Source: Bacillota bacterium
Lineage (GTDB): Bacteria > Bacillota > Clostridia > Christensenellales > CAG-138
Assembly (NCBI GenBank): GCA_023416175.1
Contig: JAEZIE010000182.1
Location: forward strand, 1-18,042
Length of the DNA: 18,042 nucleotides
Direction: 5' to 3'
Position numbers and translations under genes: made by a program. This document shows positions 7,180-13,572 of the stretch, one piece after another; position 1 is the first letter of the stretch; the number at the start of each line of letters is the position of its first letter. The notes under the pieces were generated by a model. The model was not told the DNA's origin. It saw only the letters and a program-made list of their open reading frames with translations, and searched no databases.

Positions 7180-8238
7180 TTAGAAGTTGTAATTGCCCAT
7201 GTTGGTCTTGTCAACGTCGATCCACGCGGAACCGTAGAAGACCTTGTCGACGAGCTTGAGGTTCTGATAGCCAGTCGCCTGGAGGCTCACGCCGTCCGCA
7301 GGGACCTCGCCCTTGAGGATCTTCAGAGCCAGCTCATTCATGGCGTAGCCAGCCTCGGCAGGATCCCAGAAGGAGATCTTGTCGATAGCGCCGGTTTCGA
7401 GGTACTGGCCGGATACGGAGACGAGAGAGGTGCCGATGACAACGGTGCTGTCCTGCTTGCCCATTTCGTCGATCGCCTTGCCAACGCCCACGACGTCCGT
7501 CATAGCGGAGCCCTGGAAGCCAACGAGGTTGGGGTAGGCCTTGAGCAGCTCAAGAGTCTTGCTGTAAGCGTTGTCGATATTCTCGGTGCTCTCATTCTTG
7601 TTGGAAACGAGTTCCATGTCGGGGTACTTCTCGGACTGGACCTGGGTGGAGCCATCAACCCACTCGTTGTGGGAGGTAGCGGTCAGGGAGCCGACGAAGG
7701 TGGTGTACTGGCCCTTGCCGCCCATCATTTCGCCCAGCATGCCCATGAAGTGCTTGCCGTACTCGATGTTGTCAAACGCTTCGATGTCGAAGTTGGCGTT
7801 CTGGATGTTGGAAGCCTCGTGCGCAATGACGACGATGCCGGCATCCATGGCCTTCTTGAGAACGGCTTCAAGGGATTCGGTGGAGTTCGGGACTACGCAG
7901 ATAGCGTCCACGCCCTGTGCGATAAGGTCGTCGATGATACGGACCTGCTCAGCGGGGTCAGCGGTGGAGTGGCCGGTCTGGAAAGCATCCATGCCAGTGT
8001 CAGCGGCAAACTTTTTGACGCCTTCTTCCATCCTGTCAAACCACGCAACGCCGGTCAGCTTGACGACGGTTGCGATCGTGAACTTCTCATCAGCCGGCTT
8101 GGGGGCTTCGGTAGCTGCGGCCGGGGCTTCGGTAGCGGCGGGCGCTTCGGTAGCGGTGGGTGCGGGTGCGGGCGTGCTGCAGCCAGCGACCATCGCAATC
8201 ATGAAGACGGCCAATACAAGAGCTAACAGTTTTTTCAT
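7180..8238 (-). CDS. Sugar ABC transporter substrate-binding lipoprotein (RhaS/LsrB/RbsB class)
   Basis: A 352-residue periplasmic-binding-protein type 1 (Peripla_BP_4) lipoprotein. The N-terminus is a lipoprotein signal with lipobox VAGC (lipidated Cys20), then a flexible linker with repeated ATEAP units (about 25-47) that tethers it to the outer face of the membrane. The mature domain has the family pattern ADPAEQ...IDDLIAQGVDAI, a carbohydrate-binding cleft region near AHEASN, WDPAEAGYAMNELAL, and a C-terminus NMGNYNF resembling LsrB/RhaS proteins. GGGAGG lies about 7 nt upstream of the ATG. Codon choice (many GAG, AAG and GAC codons) suggests high expression. The ligand is unknown; pentoses, deoxyhexoses and polyols are all bound by this clade. 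Confidence 0.93.
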   Translation of the reverse strand: MKKLLALVLAVFMIAMVAGCSTPAPAPTATEAPAATEAPAAATEAPKPADEKFTIATVVKLTGVAWFDRMEEGVKKFAADTGMDAFQTGHSTADPAEQVRIIDDLIAQGVDAICVVPNSTESLEAVLKKAMDAGIVVIAHEASNIQNANFDIEAFDNIEYGKHFMGMLGEMMGGKGQYTTFVGSLTATSHNEWVDGSTQVQSEKYPDMELVSNKNESTENIDNAYSKTLELLKAYPNLVGFQGSAMTDVVGVGKAIDEMGKQDSTVVIGTSLVSVSGQYLETGAIDKISFWDPAEAGYAMNELALKILKGEVPADGVSLQATGYQNLKLVDKVFYGSAWIDVDKTNMGNYNF

Positions 8239-8264
8239 AGTGGTTCCTCCCTAAAGTATATTAT

Positions 8265-8289
8265 GTTATCTGCGTTTTTTGCAGTTAAC
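8265..8289 (-). promoter_or_regulatory. Hairpin in the leader of the binding-protein gene
   Basis: GTTATCTGC (8265-8273) and GCAGTTAAC (8281-8289) pair with one mismatch around a T-rich loop (A-rich on the transcript). It lies in the 100-nt gap between the kinase stop and the binding-protein start, about 25 nt before the ATG. It could be an RNA processing or stability element, or an operator. I see no clear promoter in this gap. Confidence 0.4.
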
Positions 8290-8338
8290 ATCCACAAAAT
8301 AAGTACAAAACGATACGCCAGGTCTAAGGTGAGGCGCG

Positions 8339-10003
8339 CTATACACGCTGTACCTCAATGAGGCGTTTCATGGGACTCTCCGGAGCCGACATGGTGTCGT
8401 GCAGGGAACGATAGATTTCATACAGTTTACGGTATTGCTCGACATTGTGCGGGATGGGCATATACTCCTTGGATGGAGGCGGGACCATAGCGGCGACGGC
8501 CTGCTCGAAGCCGTCGTAACCGCCCAGCGCGGAACCGGCGGATACCGCTGCCATAATGGCCGAGGCCATGGCGGATGTCTGCTTCACAGCACTCACCTTG
8601 ATGGGCATGCCGATGACGTCGCAGAATATCTGCATGAGAAGCTCATTCTTCTGAGCGAGTCCGCCGCATGCATAGATGGAGTCGATCGGCACATGGTATG
8701 CTCGGAACTGGTCCATAATGATCTTGGAGCCAAATGCGGTGGATTCTAAAAGCGCCCGGTAAATCTCCTCCGGCGTTGTAGAAAGCGTCAGACCCATAAG
8801 CAGCCCCGTAAGATTAGAGTCCTGCAGAATGCTGCGGTTGCCGTTCATCCAATCAAGCGCAAGCACGCCGCTTTGGCCTATCGCTAGTTTTCCGGCCTTT
8901 TCGTTCATAAGCTGCATGATGTGGATACCGCGCGCTTTTGCTTCTGAAGTATACCCCTCAGGCAGGTAGCGGCCGCAGAACCAATCGAAGATATCTCCCA
9001 CGGCGCTCTGACCGGCTTCATAGCAATAATATCCCGGAATAATGCCCTCGTAATAGGCCGCGCACATGCCGGGGACTTTCTCCAGACGCTCGGAAAGCAT
9101 CATATGACAAAGAGAGGTACCCATTACGAATGTCATGACGTTGGGCTTTACGATGCCGGCGCCAGGCAATGTGCAGGCCGCGTCCGCATGCGCGGTACAG
9201 ACGACCACGTTTTCATGCAGACCCAGCGCTTGTGCCATTTCGGCAGTCAGCTTGCCAGCAGGCGTGCCTACGCGCACGACATTGGTCAAATGCTTCTCTT
9301 CTACGACGTTTTCAAGCCGCACGTCCAAGCCTTTGAAAAACTCCCGGTCCGGGAAGCGCATGGTTATGTTGTTGTGGAAACCCTTGGCCGCTGCCATCAC
9401 ACCGCTGCGCACGATGTTCGCGCACATCTTGTAGACTACGAAATCCCCGGCCTCCAGGAATGTATAGGCCTTTTCGTAGATCTCGGGATCCTTGCGCAGG
9501 ACTTCCCAAATCTTAGGAAACAGAAACTCAGAGGAAGTGCGAAGCCCATAATAATCCAGTAAGTCCAAACCGTTTTTTTGAACGTACTCCGTGATTTCGT
9601 CGGCTTCCTTATAGGCAGTATGATTTTTCCAAAGCTTCACCCATGCATGAGGGCGGTTGCGGTACTCCGGAATTTTGCATAGGGGAGTGCCGTCCTGAGA
9701 GAGAGGCATTACGGTGCAGGTTGTAAAGTCAACCCCTATCGCAATGACGTCAGCCGGGTTTACGCCGGAACTGCGCAGTACAGAGGGAACGCAGTGATAT
9801 AGAGCGGAAAGATAATCGTCGGGATCCTGAAGCGCCCATCCGGGCCCTTCCAGCTTTACGCCGCCGGGCAGGGCGCCGGTGATGACGCCCGCCGGGTAGG
9901 GAAAGACTTCTTCAGCCAGCACCGCGCCGTCCCGAACGCGTACGAGTATGCTGCGCATGGACAGCGTGCCAAAATCACAACCAACGACATATCGATCCGC
10001 CAT
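8339..10003 (-). CDS. FGGY-family carbohydrate kinase, L-ribulokinase (AraB)-like
   Basis: A 554-residue FGGY kinase closest in pattern to L-ribulokinase: N-terminal CDFGTLSMRSILV, GWALQDPDDYL, GVDFTTCTVMP, RPHAWVKLWK and LFPKIWEV follow the AraB layout and length (E. coli AraB is 566 residues). The catalytic Asp is probably Asp274 in HADAACTLPGAG, and the ATP-side motif MGTSLCHM and CGGLAQKNELLMQI are present. It would phosphorylate a ketopentose at O5, making L-ribulose-5-phosphate or a related product. The start has GAGAGGG at 5 nt spacing. It is 33 nt downstream of the BtpA-family gene. No araA or araD homologue is in the window, so 'AraB' describes its family, not a proven L-arabinose pathway. 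I left the symbol empty for that reason. Confidence 0.88.
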   Translation of the reverse strand: MADRYVVGCDFGTLSMRSILVRVRDGAVLAEEVFPYPAGVITGALPGGVKLEGPGWALQDPDDYLSALYHCVPSVLRSSGVNPADVIAIGVDFTTCTVMPLSQDGTPLCKIPEYRNRPHAWVKLWKNHTAYKEADEITEYVQKNGLDLLDYYGLRTSSEFLFPKIWEVLRKDPEIYEKAYTFLEAGDFVVYKMCANIVRSGVMAAAKGFHNNITMRFPDREFFKGLDVRLENVVEEKHLTNVVRVGTPAGKLTAEMAQALGLHENVVVCTAHADAACTLPGAGIVKPNVMTFVMGTSLCHMMLSERLEKVPGMCAAYYEGIIPGYYCYEAGQSAVGDIFDWFCGRYLPEGYTSEAKARGIHIMQLMNEKAGKLAIGQSGVLALDWMNGNRSILQDSNLTGLLMGLTLSTTPEEIYRALLESTAFGSKIIMDQFRAYHVPIDSIYACGGLAQKNELLMQIFCDVIGMPIKVSAVKQTSAMASAIMAAVSAGSALGGYDGFEQAVAAMVPPPSKEYMPIPHNVEQYRKLYEIYRSLHDTMSAPESPMKRLIEVQRV

Positions 10004-10036
10004 AAGTACCCTCTCGTGAAAAATCCAGAATGCGTA

Positions 10037-10849
10037 TTAGAGGCTTTCGCGGAATTTCTTCACCGTATCCATAAACGCCTTGACGCGGGTAGCGTCGACG
10101 GGGTTGGCGAATTTTCCGTCCACCTTGAACGTCGTGCCAACAACCGCGCCGTCCGCGATGGCGAGCTGTTTGGTGATGTTGTCAATACGGCAGCCGGTGT
10201 TTGCGAAAATGACCGTATCGGGCACGGCATCCTTCACGCGCTTGAGCACGGTGGAATCCGTTTCGGCTCCTGCCGTCAGACCTGAAACACAAAGAGCGTC
10301 CGGCTTATTGTTGAAAACGGTAGATACGGCAATATCCACGATGTCGCGGTCGGCGAGATATTTTGCCGCTTCGGGTACGATATTGAACAACAGCTTGACG
10401 TTCTTCGCGCCGATTGCGTACTGGTGGCGGACGACGTCGCCGCAGTTGGTGTTCCATACGCCAAAGTCGCTGGCATAAGCGCCGGTGAAAATCTCACGGA
10501 CGAACCGCGCGCCGGTTGCCATTGCGAGATCGATGGACTTATACGGATCCCACAGTACGTTCACGCCGAAGGGTACCTTGATGTGCGGCATGAGCTGACC
10601 GATGATGCGTGCCATGGCCGCCACCGTTTCCGTACGTACGTCTGTGAGATAGGGGAGGCTGAACTCGTTGGAGAACATCACCGAGTCCACGCCGCCATCC
10701 TGCAGCGCCTTAAGACTCGTAAATGTGTATTCGCAAACCTTATCCATACCGCCATCATGGTCAAAGCCAGGGTCGCCTGGCAAAGCGGGGATGTGGCACA
10801 TCGCAATGATCGCTTTTTCTGTTCCCAGTTCTTTTTTGAGCCAAGTCAT
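10037..10849 (-). CDS. BtpA/SgcQ-family TIM-barrel protein
   Basis: A 270-residue protein of the BtpA/SgcQ family. The N-terminal MCHIPALPGDPG is the family hallmark (usually MVHLPPLPGSP). Other features are FGVNVLWDPYKSIDLAMATGARFVR, the C-terminal phosphate-binding-like ANTGCRIDNI, and ADGAVVGTTFKVDG. The family has a phosphosugar-binding TIM-barrel fold. BtpA was linked to photosystem I biogenesis in cyanobacteria, while SgcQ sits in an uncharacterised E. coli sugar operon. Here it is the first gene of a sugar operon, so an aldolase, lyase or isomerase role on a phosphosugar is plausible but unproven. The start at 10849 has AAAGGAGT about 7 nt upstream; an ATG 35 codons earlier would extend through the promoter and is rejected. 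Confidence 0.9.
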   Translation of the reverse strand: MTWLKKELGTEKAIIAMCHIPALPGDPGFDHDGGMDKVCEYTFTSLKALQDGGVDSVMFSNEFSLPYLTDVRTETVAAMARIIGQLMPHIKVPFGVNVLWDPYKSIDLAMATGARFVREIFTGAYASDFGVWNTNCGDVVRHQYAIGAKNVKLLFNIVPEAAKYLADRDIVDIAVSTVFNNKPDALCVSGLTAGAETDSTVLKRVKDAVPDTVIFANTGCRIDNITKQLAIADGAVVGTTFKVDGKFANPVDATRVKAFMDTVKKFRESL

Positions 10850-10904
10850 GGTGCATACTCCTTTTGTACAGTGATAGTGAATGAGAAACTGCATTATAAC
10901 AGAG

Positions 10905-10932
10905 ATTATATCAAACGGTAGACGATTGTCAA
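10905..10932 (-). promoter_or_regulatory. Main sigma-A promoter of operon A
   Basis: On the minus strand, TTGACA (10927-10932) and TATAAT (10905-10910) are both perfect consensus hexamers, separated by 16 bp. A second TATAAT follows about 6 bp downstream. The predicted leader to the BtpA-family start codon is about 50 nt. So strong a promoter almost certainly needs repression, and repeats suitable for operators lie just upstream. Confidence 0.85.
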
Positions 10933-10944
10933 CATGGTTTCCGT

Positions 10945-11003
10945 TTGTTAACAATTGTACATGGTGGTTATGAACAATTGCAAATCCTCTGAAATATTGT
11001 TCA
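10945..11003. repeat. Repeat cluster in the divergent control region (candidate operators)
   Basis: The region holds a 10-bp palindrome TTGTTAACAA (10945-10954), two direct copies of AACAATTG at 10950-10957 and 10973-10980 (23-bp period), and an 8-bp inverted repeat TGAACAAT (10971-10978) with ATTGTTCA (10996-11003). They lie between the -35 boxes of the two divergent promoters, where a shared regulator could control operon A and the AllA-like gene. Confidence 0.5.
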
Positions 11004-11011
11004 CTCCCAAG

Positions 11012-11039
11012 TTGACAAGCGAAAACGCTATGCTATTCT
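11012..11039 (+). promoter_or_regulatory. Promoter of the AllA-like gene
   Basis: A perfect TTGACA (11012-11017) is followed after 16 bp by TATTCT (11034-11039) with a TG one base before it (extended -10). The spacer contains the inverted repeat AGCGAAAACGCT (11018-11029), a possible repressor site within the promoter. The leader to the ATG at 11074 is about 30 nt. Confidence 0.65.
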
Positions 11040-11063
11040 ATACTTGAAATAACAGCAAAGGAG

Positions 11064-11073
11064 ACGCTAGCGT
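11064..11073. promoter_or_regulatory. 10-bp palindrome between ribosome site and start codon
   Basis: ACGCTAGCGT is self-complementary and fills the space between AAAGGAG and the ATG at 11074. It stretches the spacing to about 10 nt. It shares the AGCG/CGCT halves with the inverted repeat inside the promoter spacer, so both may be operator halves for one regulator, or a small hairpin tuning translation. Confidence 0.35.
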
Positions 11074-11571
11074 ATGCGCGTTATCAAACCTGAACCACTT
11101 ACCGCAGAAGCATTTGCTCCGTTTGGCACCTTCACGTCTGTAGTTTCCCCGGAAGGCCCGGTGCTATGCGGCGAACTCCATACGTTCTACAGGGACAGCT
11201 CCCGTTTCTTTTACCAGGGAGACCTTCCTTTGGGTTTCTCTCCCATAACCGTCAAAAAACCGGAGAAAATGGTCATACGCTGCGCGGAATACCATAACAC
11301 TACCTGCGAGGCGATCATGGCGGTAAACGACGATTTTATCCTGCATGTCGCGCCAGCAGGCGGCGGCACGCCGGATCCTTCGGCTACCAAAGTATTCCTG
11401 GTTCCCAAGGGTGTAATCGTCACCATGTATCCCGGGGTGTGGCATCTCTGCCCCCTGCCCAAGTCCGAACCGTTGCTGCATGCGCTGATTATTCTGCCGG
11501 AGCGAGCCTACATGAACGATTTCCAGATTGAGAATTTCAAGGAAGAGGATTGCTTCGAGATTCAGCTGTAA
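11074..11571 (+). CDS. AllA-like / DUF4867-type cupin-fold protein
   Basis: A 165-residue soluble protein. The pattern LTAEAFAPFG at residues 9-18, the acidic DPSATKVFLVPKGV (101-114) and YPGVWHLCPLP (119-129, conserved His124) resembles ureidoglycolate lyase (AllA, a cupin-like fold) and related DUF4867 proteins. No allantoin genes are nearby, so ureidoglycolate is unlikely to be its substrate. It is transcribed alone, divergently from operon A, sharing its control region, and ends at a strong terminator. An inferred role is a sugar-acid lyase, a mutarotase or isomerase accessory, or a ligand-sensing protein for this locus. The family fold assignment is moderate and the function is unknown. 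Confidence 0.75.
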   Translation: MRVIKPEPLTAEAFAPFGTFTSVVSPEGPVLCGELHTFYRDSSRFFYQGDLPLGFSPITVKKPEKMVIRCAEYHNTTCEAIMAVNDDFILHVAPAGGGTPDPSATKVFLVPKGVIVTMYPGVWHLCPLPKSEPLLHALIILPERAYMNDFQIENFKEEDCFEIQL

Positions 11572-11592
11572 ATCCCCAAATGAATTTTTATG

Positions 11593-11621
11593 GGGCTGCC
11601 GCATTACGCGGCAGCCCTTTT
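11593..11621 (+). terminator. Intrinsic terminator between convergent genes
   Basis: GGGCTGCCGC (11593-11602) and GCGGCAGCCC (11608-11617) make a perfect 10-bp GC-rich stem with a 5-nt loop, followed by TTTT. It ends the AllA-like gene and abuts the stop codon of the convergent M42 gene, so it may also slow minus-strand transcription. Confidence 0.85.
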
Positions 11622-12723
11622 ACAGGCTGATCTTCTTGAGGCAATAGGAAGGATCCCAAGTATCGGCAAAACGCGTGAGCAGCGATACCGTGGATTGAAT
11701 GTCACGAAGGCTTGCCGTCTCCACAGGAGTATGGGCATACCTTGTCGGTATGGCAACACTCGCGGTGGCGACGCCCTTAGAGCCGGATATGGCGACATAT
11801 GCCGTTTCGGTCAGCAATCCCCTACAAACCTCACGCTGGTAGGGAATGCCGTTGTTTTCGCACGTACGTTCCAGAAAATGCACCAGCGCCTCATTGGGAA
11901 CCAAGCCATTAAGGGTACCGCGCCCATGATAGTTCAGGTATGTGAAGGCAGGTCCCGCGCCCAAACGGACGTCCGTAGCGCCGCCAACATCCGGCGTATC
12001 GCCGGCGGGCGTAATATCAAGGCCAATCGCCACGTCCGCGTCAACCGTACGTGCCGCTGGCATGATACCCCGGATATTGAATTCCTCCTGCACGCTCGCG
12101 ACGAGATAATAGTCCGCCGTCAGCTTTTTCCCCTTCAGGTGACGCGCGAGTTCCAGCATGACCAGCAGCCCCGCGCGGTCGTCCAATGATTTGGTGGAAA
12201 TTATATCGTTCGACAGTTCCGTAAAACTGTGCACGAAACTCACGACACAGCCTTCCGTGATATCCAGTTCGTTCACCTGTTCCTTGCTCGTGCAGCCGAT
12301 ATCCAGAAACAGCTCGGAAAGCTCCGGTACCTTGGATTTATCCGCAGCGGACATGAAATGGTGAGACTTTGCGCCCACAATGCCCTTTACCGGCTTCCCG
12401 CCGTGCGTACGCACGTGGAATACGGTGCCCTCGATAATATGGCTGTTGACTGCCGTCAGGCGTTCCAGCCGCAAATATCCGTTGTTCTCGATCTTTTTGA
12501 CCATCAGGCCGACTTCGTCCATATGGGCGAACACAAGTATGCGCTGTGCATCCGGCCGACCGCTTTTAAAAGCAGCCGTGACGTTTCCCAGCATATCCAC
12601 CGAGACGTCATCGGTCGTTTCCTTGAACTTGTGATACATGTACCGTACAACTTCATCCTCGCGGGAAGAGATGCCGGTCAATGCCGTTAGCTCCCTGAGC
12701 TCCTGTTTCAAGTTTTCAATCAT
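11620..12723 (-). CDS. M42-family metallopeptidase homologue (SgcX/FrvX-like)
   Basis: A 367-residue M42 (PepA/tetrahedral aminopeptidase, also called cellulase M) protein. The two-metal site residues are intact: His67 and Asp69 in AHMDEVG, Asp182 in LDDRAG, Glu213/Glu214 in VQEEFNIRG, Asp236 in GLDITPAGD, and His331 in PTRYAHTPVE. The usual GGTDA motif near residue 305 reads LLTETA, which could alter the substrate pocket. It is the last gene of operon B, 15 nt after the epimerase. AAAGG precedes the ATG. Known family members are aminopeptidases, but several sit in sugar operons (SgcX, FrvX of E. coli) with no known substrate. Here it may cleave an amide-, peptide- or glyco-linked sugar derivative; this is inference. 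Confidence 0.88.
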   Translation of the reverse strand: MIENLKQELRELTALTGISSREDEVVRYMYHKFKETTDDVSVDMLGNVTAAFKSGRPDAQRILVFAHMDEVGLMVKKIENNGYLRLERLTAVNSHIIEGTVFHVRTHGGKPVKGIVGAKSHHFMSAADKSKVPELSELFLDIGCTSKEQVNELDITEGCVVSFVHSFTELSNDIISTKSLDDRAGLLVMLELARHLKGKKLTADYYLVASVQEEFNIRGIMPAARTVDADVAIGLDITPAGDTPDVGGATDVRLGAGPAFTYLNYHGRGTLNGLVPNEALVHFLERTCENNGIPYQREVCRGLLTETAYVAISGSKGVATASVAIPTRYAHTPVETASLRDIQSTVSLLTRFADTWDPSYCLKKISL

Positions 12724-12738
12724 GTGCTTGCCTTTCTT

Positions 12739-13572
12739 TTATGCGGGAAAAAAGCTGCGCAGAAACGTATTGACCCGCGTCGCTTCCTCACGCCAATTCA
12801 AATTTTCCTGGTAGAACAATTCTGCCGTGAACAGGCGCACGCCGATATCCATGGATTTTTTAACCGCCTGCACAAAATCGACATGGCCTTCCCCGTAGCG
12901 TGTAAACCGATATTCTCCCGGCAGCGTATCCTTCAAATGTACGGCAGCTGTAATGCCCCGCCCCGTTTCAAAATCCGAAAGCGCGTGCAGAACATCCCCT
13001 TGGTAAGCGTTGAACGTATTGCCTACGTCCCCGTATATGCGAAAATACGGGCTGTCCACGCGCCTGACCCATTGGGCGGCCTTACCAAAACAATCAATAA
13101 ACTGCCGTTCAGCGTTTTCTATCGCCAGTATGACGCCATAACTGGCGCATAGCTCGGCCGCTTTTACAATATTCTCACCAAATCGCTCCACCGTTTGGGG
13201 CGTAGACGGGGTAGAATATACGTCATAACCGTTGATGAGTATGACGTGCGAACCGATATCGCAGCACAGCCATGCGCTTTTCTCCAACATATCCAGCGCG
13301 CGTACATTCTTCACGGTGTCCAGCTCCCCGAGGGGGCAGGCGCGCAAAGCGCTTAGTGAAAACGTCGGAATACGCATGCCGTTGTCTATTAAGAAAGCGG
13401 AAATCTCGCGCCGTTCCCGTGCAGTCCAGTTTAATCTGGCTTCGCGCTGGGGATTCAAATCTACACACAGCTCCATGCCGTCGTAGCCGCATGCGCGGGA
13501 AGCGAGAAGCTTTTCATTAAGAGGCATGTCATCCGGCATCGCCTTCTCATACAGGGATAAGGAATATTTCAT
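12739..13572 (-). CDS. UlaE/SgbU-type L-ribulose-5-phosphate (L-xylulose-5-phosphate) 3-epimerase
   Basis: A 277-residue TIM barrel that follows E. coli UlaE along its length: SLYEKAMP at the N-terminus, LNWTARERRE, IPTFSLSALRACPLG, INGYDVYS, AVHLKDTLPG and YGEGHVDF. The four metal-binding residues of the family are in place: Glu152 (AIEN), Asp182 (GDVGN), His212 (VHLKD) and Glu251 (TAELF). It would interconvert L-xylulose-5-phosphate and L-ribulose-5-phosphate. The start at 13572 overlaps the stop of the upstream kinase as TAATG; an in-frame ATG 16 codons earlier lies inside the kinase gene and is rejected. The product of the upstream kinase is probably its substrate. A different 3-epimerase or isomerase specificity in this family is possible. 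Confidence 0.88.
   Translation of the reverse strand: MKYSLSLYEKAMPDDMPLNEKLLASRACGYDGMELCVDLNPQREARLNWTARERREISAFLIDNGMRIPTFSLSALRACPLGELDTVKNVRALDMLEKSAWLCCDIGSHVILINGYDVYSTPSTPQTVERFGENIVKAAELCASYGVILAIENAERQFIDCFGKAAQWVRRVDSPYFRIYGDVGNTFNAYQGDVLHALSDFETGRGITAAVHLKDTLPGEYRFTRYGEGHVDFVQAVKKSMDIGVRLFTAELFYQENLNWREEATRVNTFLRSFFPA

Noticed and set aside
7030..8226. Long open + strand frame of about 400 codons opposite the binding-protein gene
   Set aside because: It has no ribosome site and a Gly/Val/Leu-rich low-complexity product typical of antisense to a biased coding gene. The minus-strand lipoprotein has complete family motifs.
8265..8289. Hairpin before the binding-protein gene as an intrinsic terminator
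   Set aside because: On the minus strand the loop is A-rich and no T-tract follows, so it does not fit a terminator; kept only as a leader hairpin.
5451..10003. Autoinducer-2 (Lsr) uptake system, because of the one-ATPase, two-permease, LsrB-like layout with an FGGY kinase
   Set aside because: The positions of LsrB that contact AI-2 are not kept by eye: the WDSD region reads AHEA, the TDQNQW region reads TSHNEW, and the APDA region reads FQGS. The kinase is AraB-like rather than LsrK-like, and no LsrF or LsrG is present.
10850..10954. N-terminal extension of the BtpA-family protein from an upstream ATG
   Set aside because: It would run through the -35 and -10 boxes of the main promoter. The downstream ATG has a good ribosome site and matches the family start.
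11012..11029. CcpA cre site around the AllA-like gene promoter
   Set aside because: The TGACAAGCG stretch has an extra base relative to TGNAANCG, so the match is poor; recorded as an inverted repeat only.
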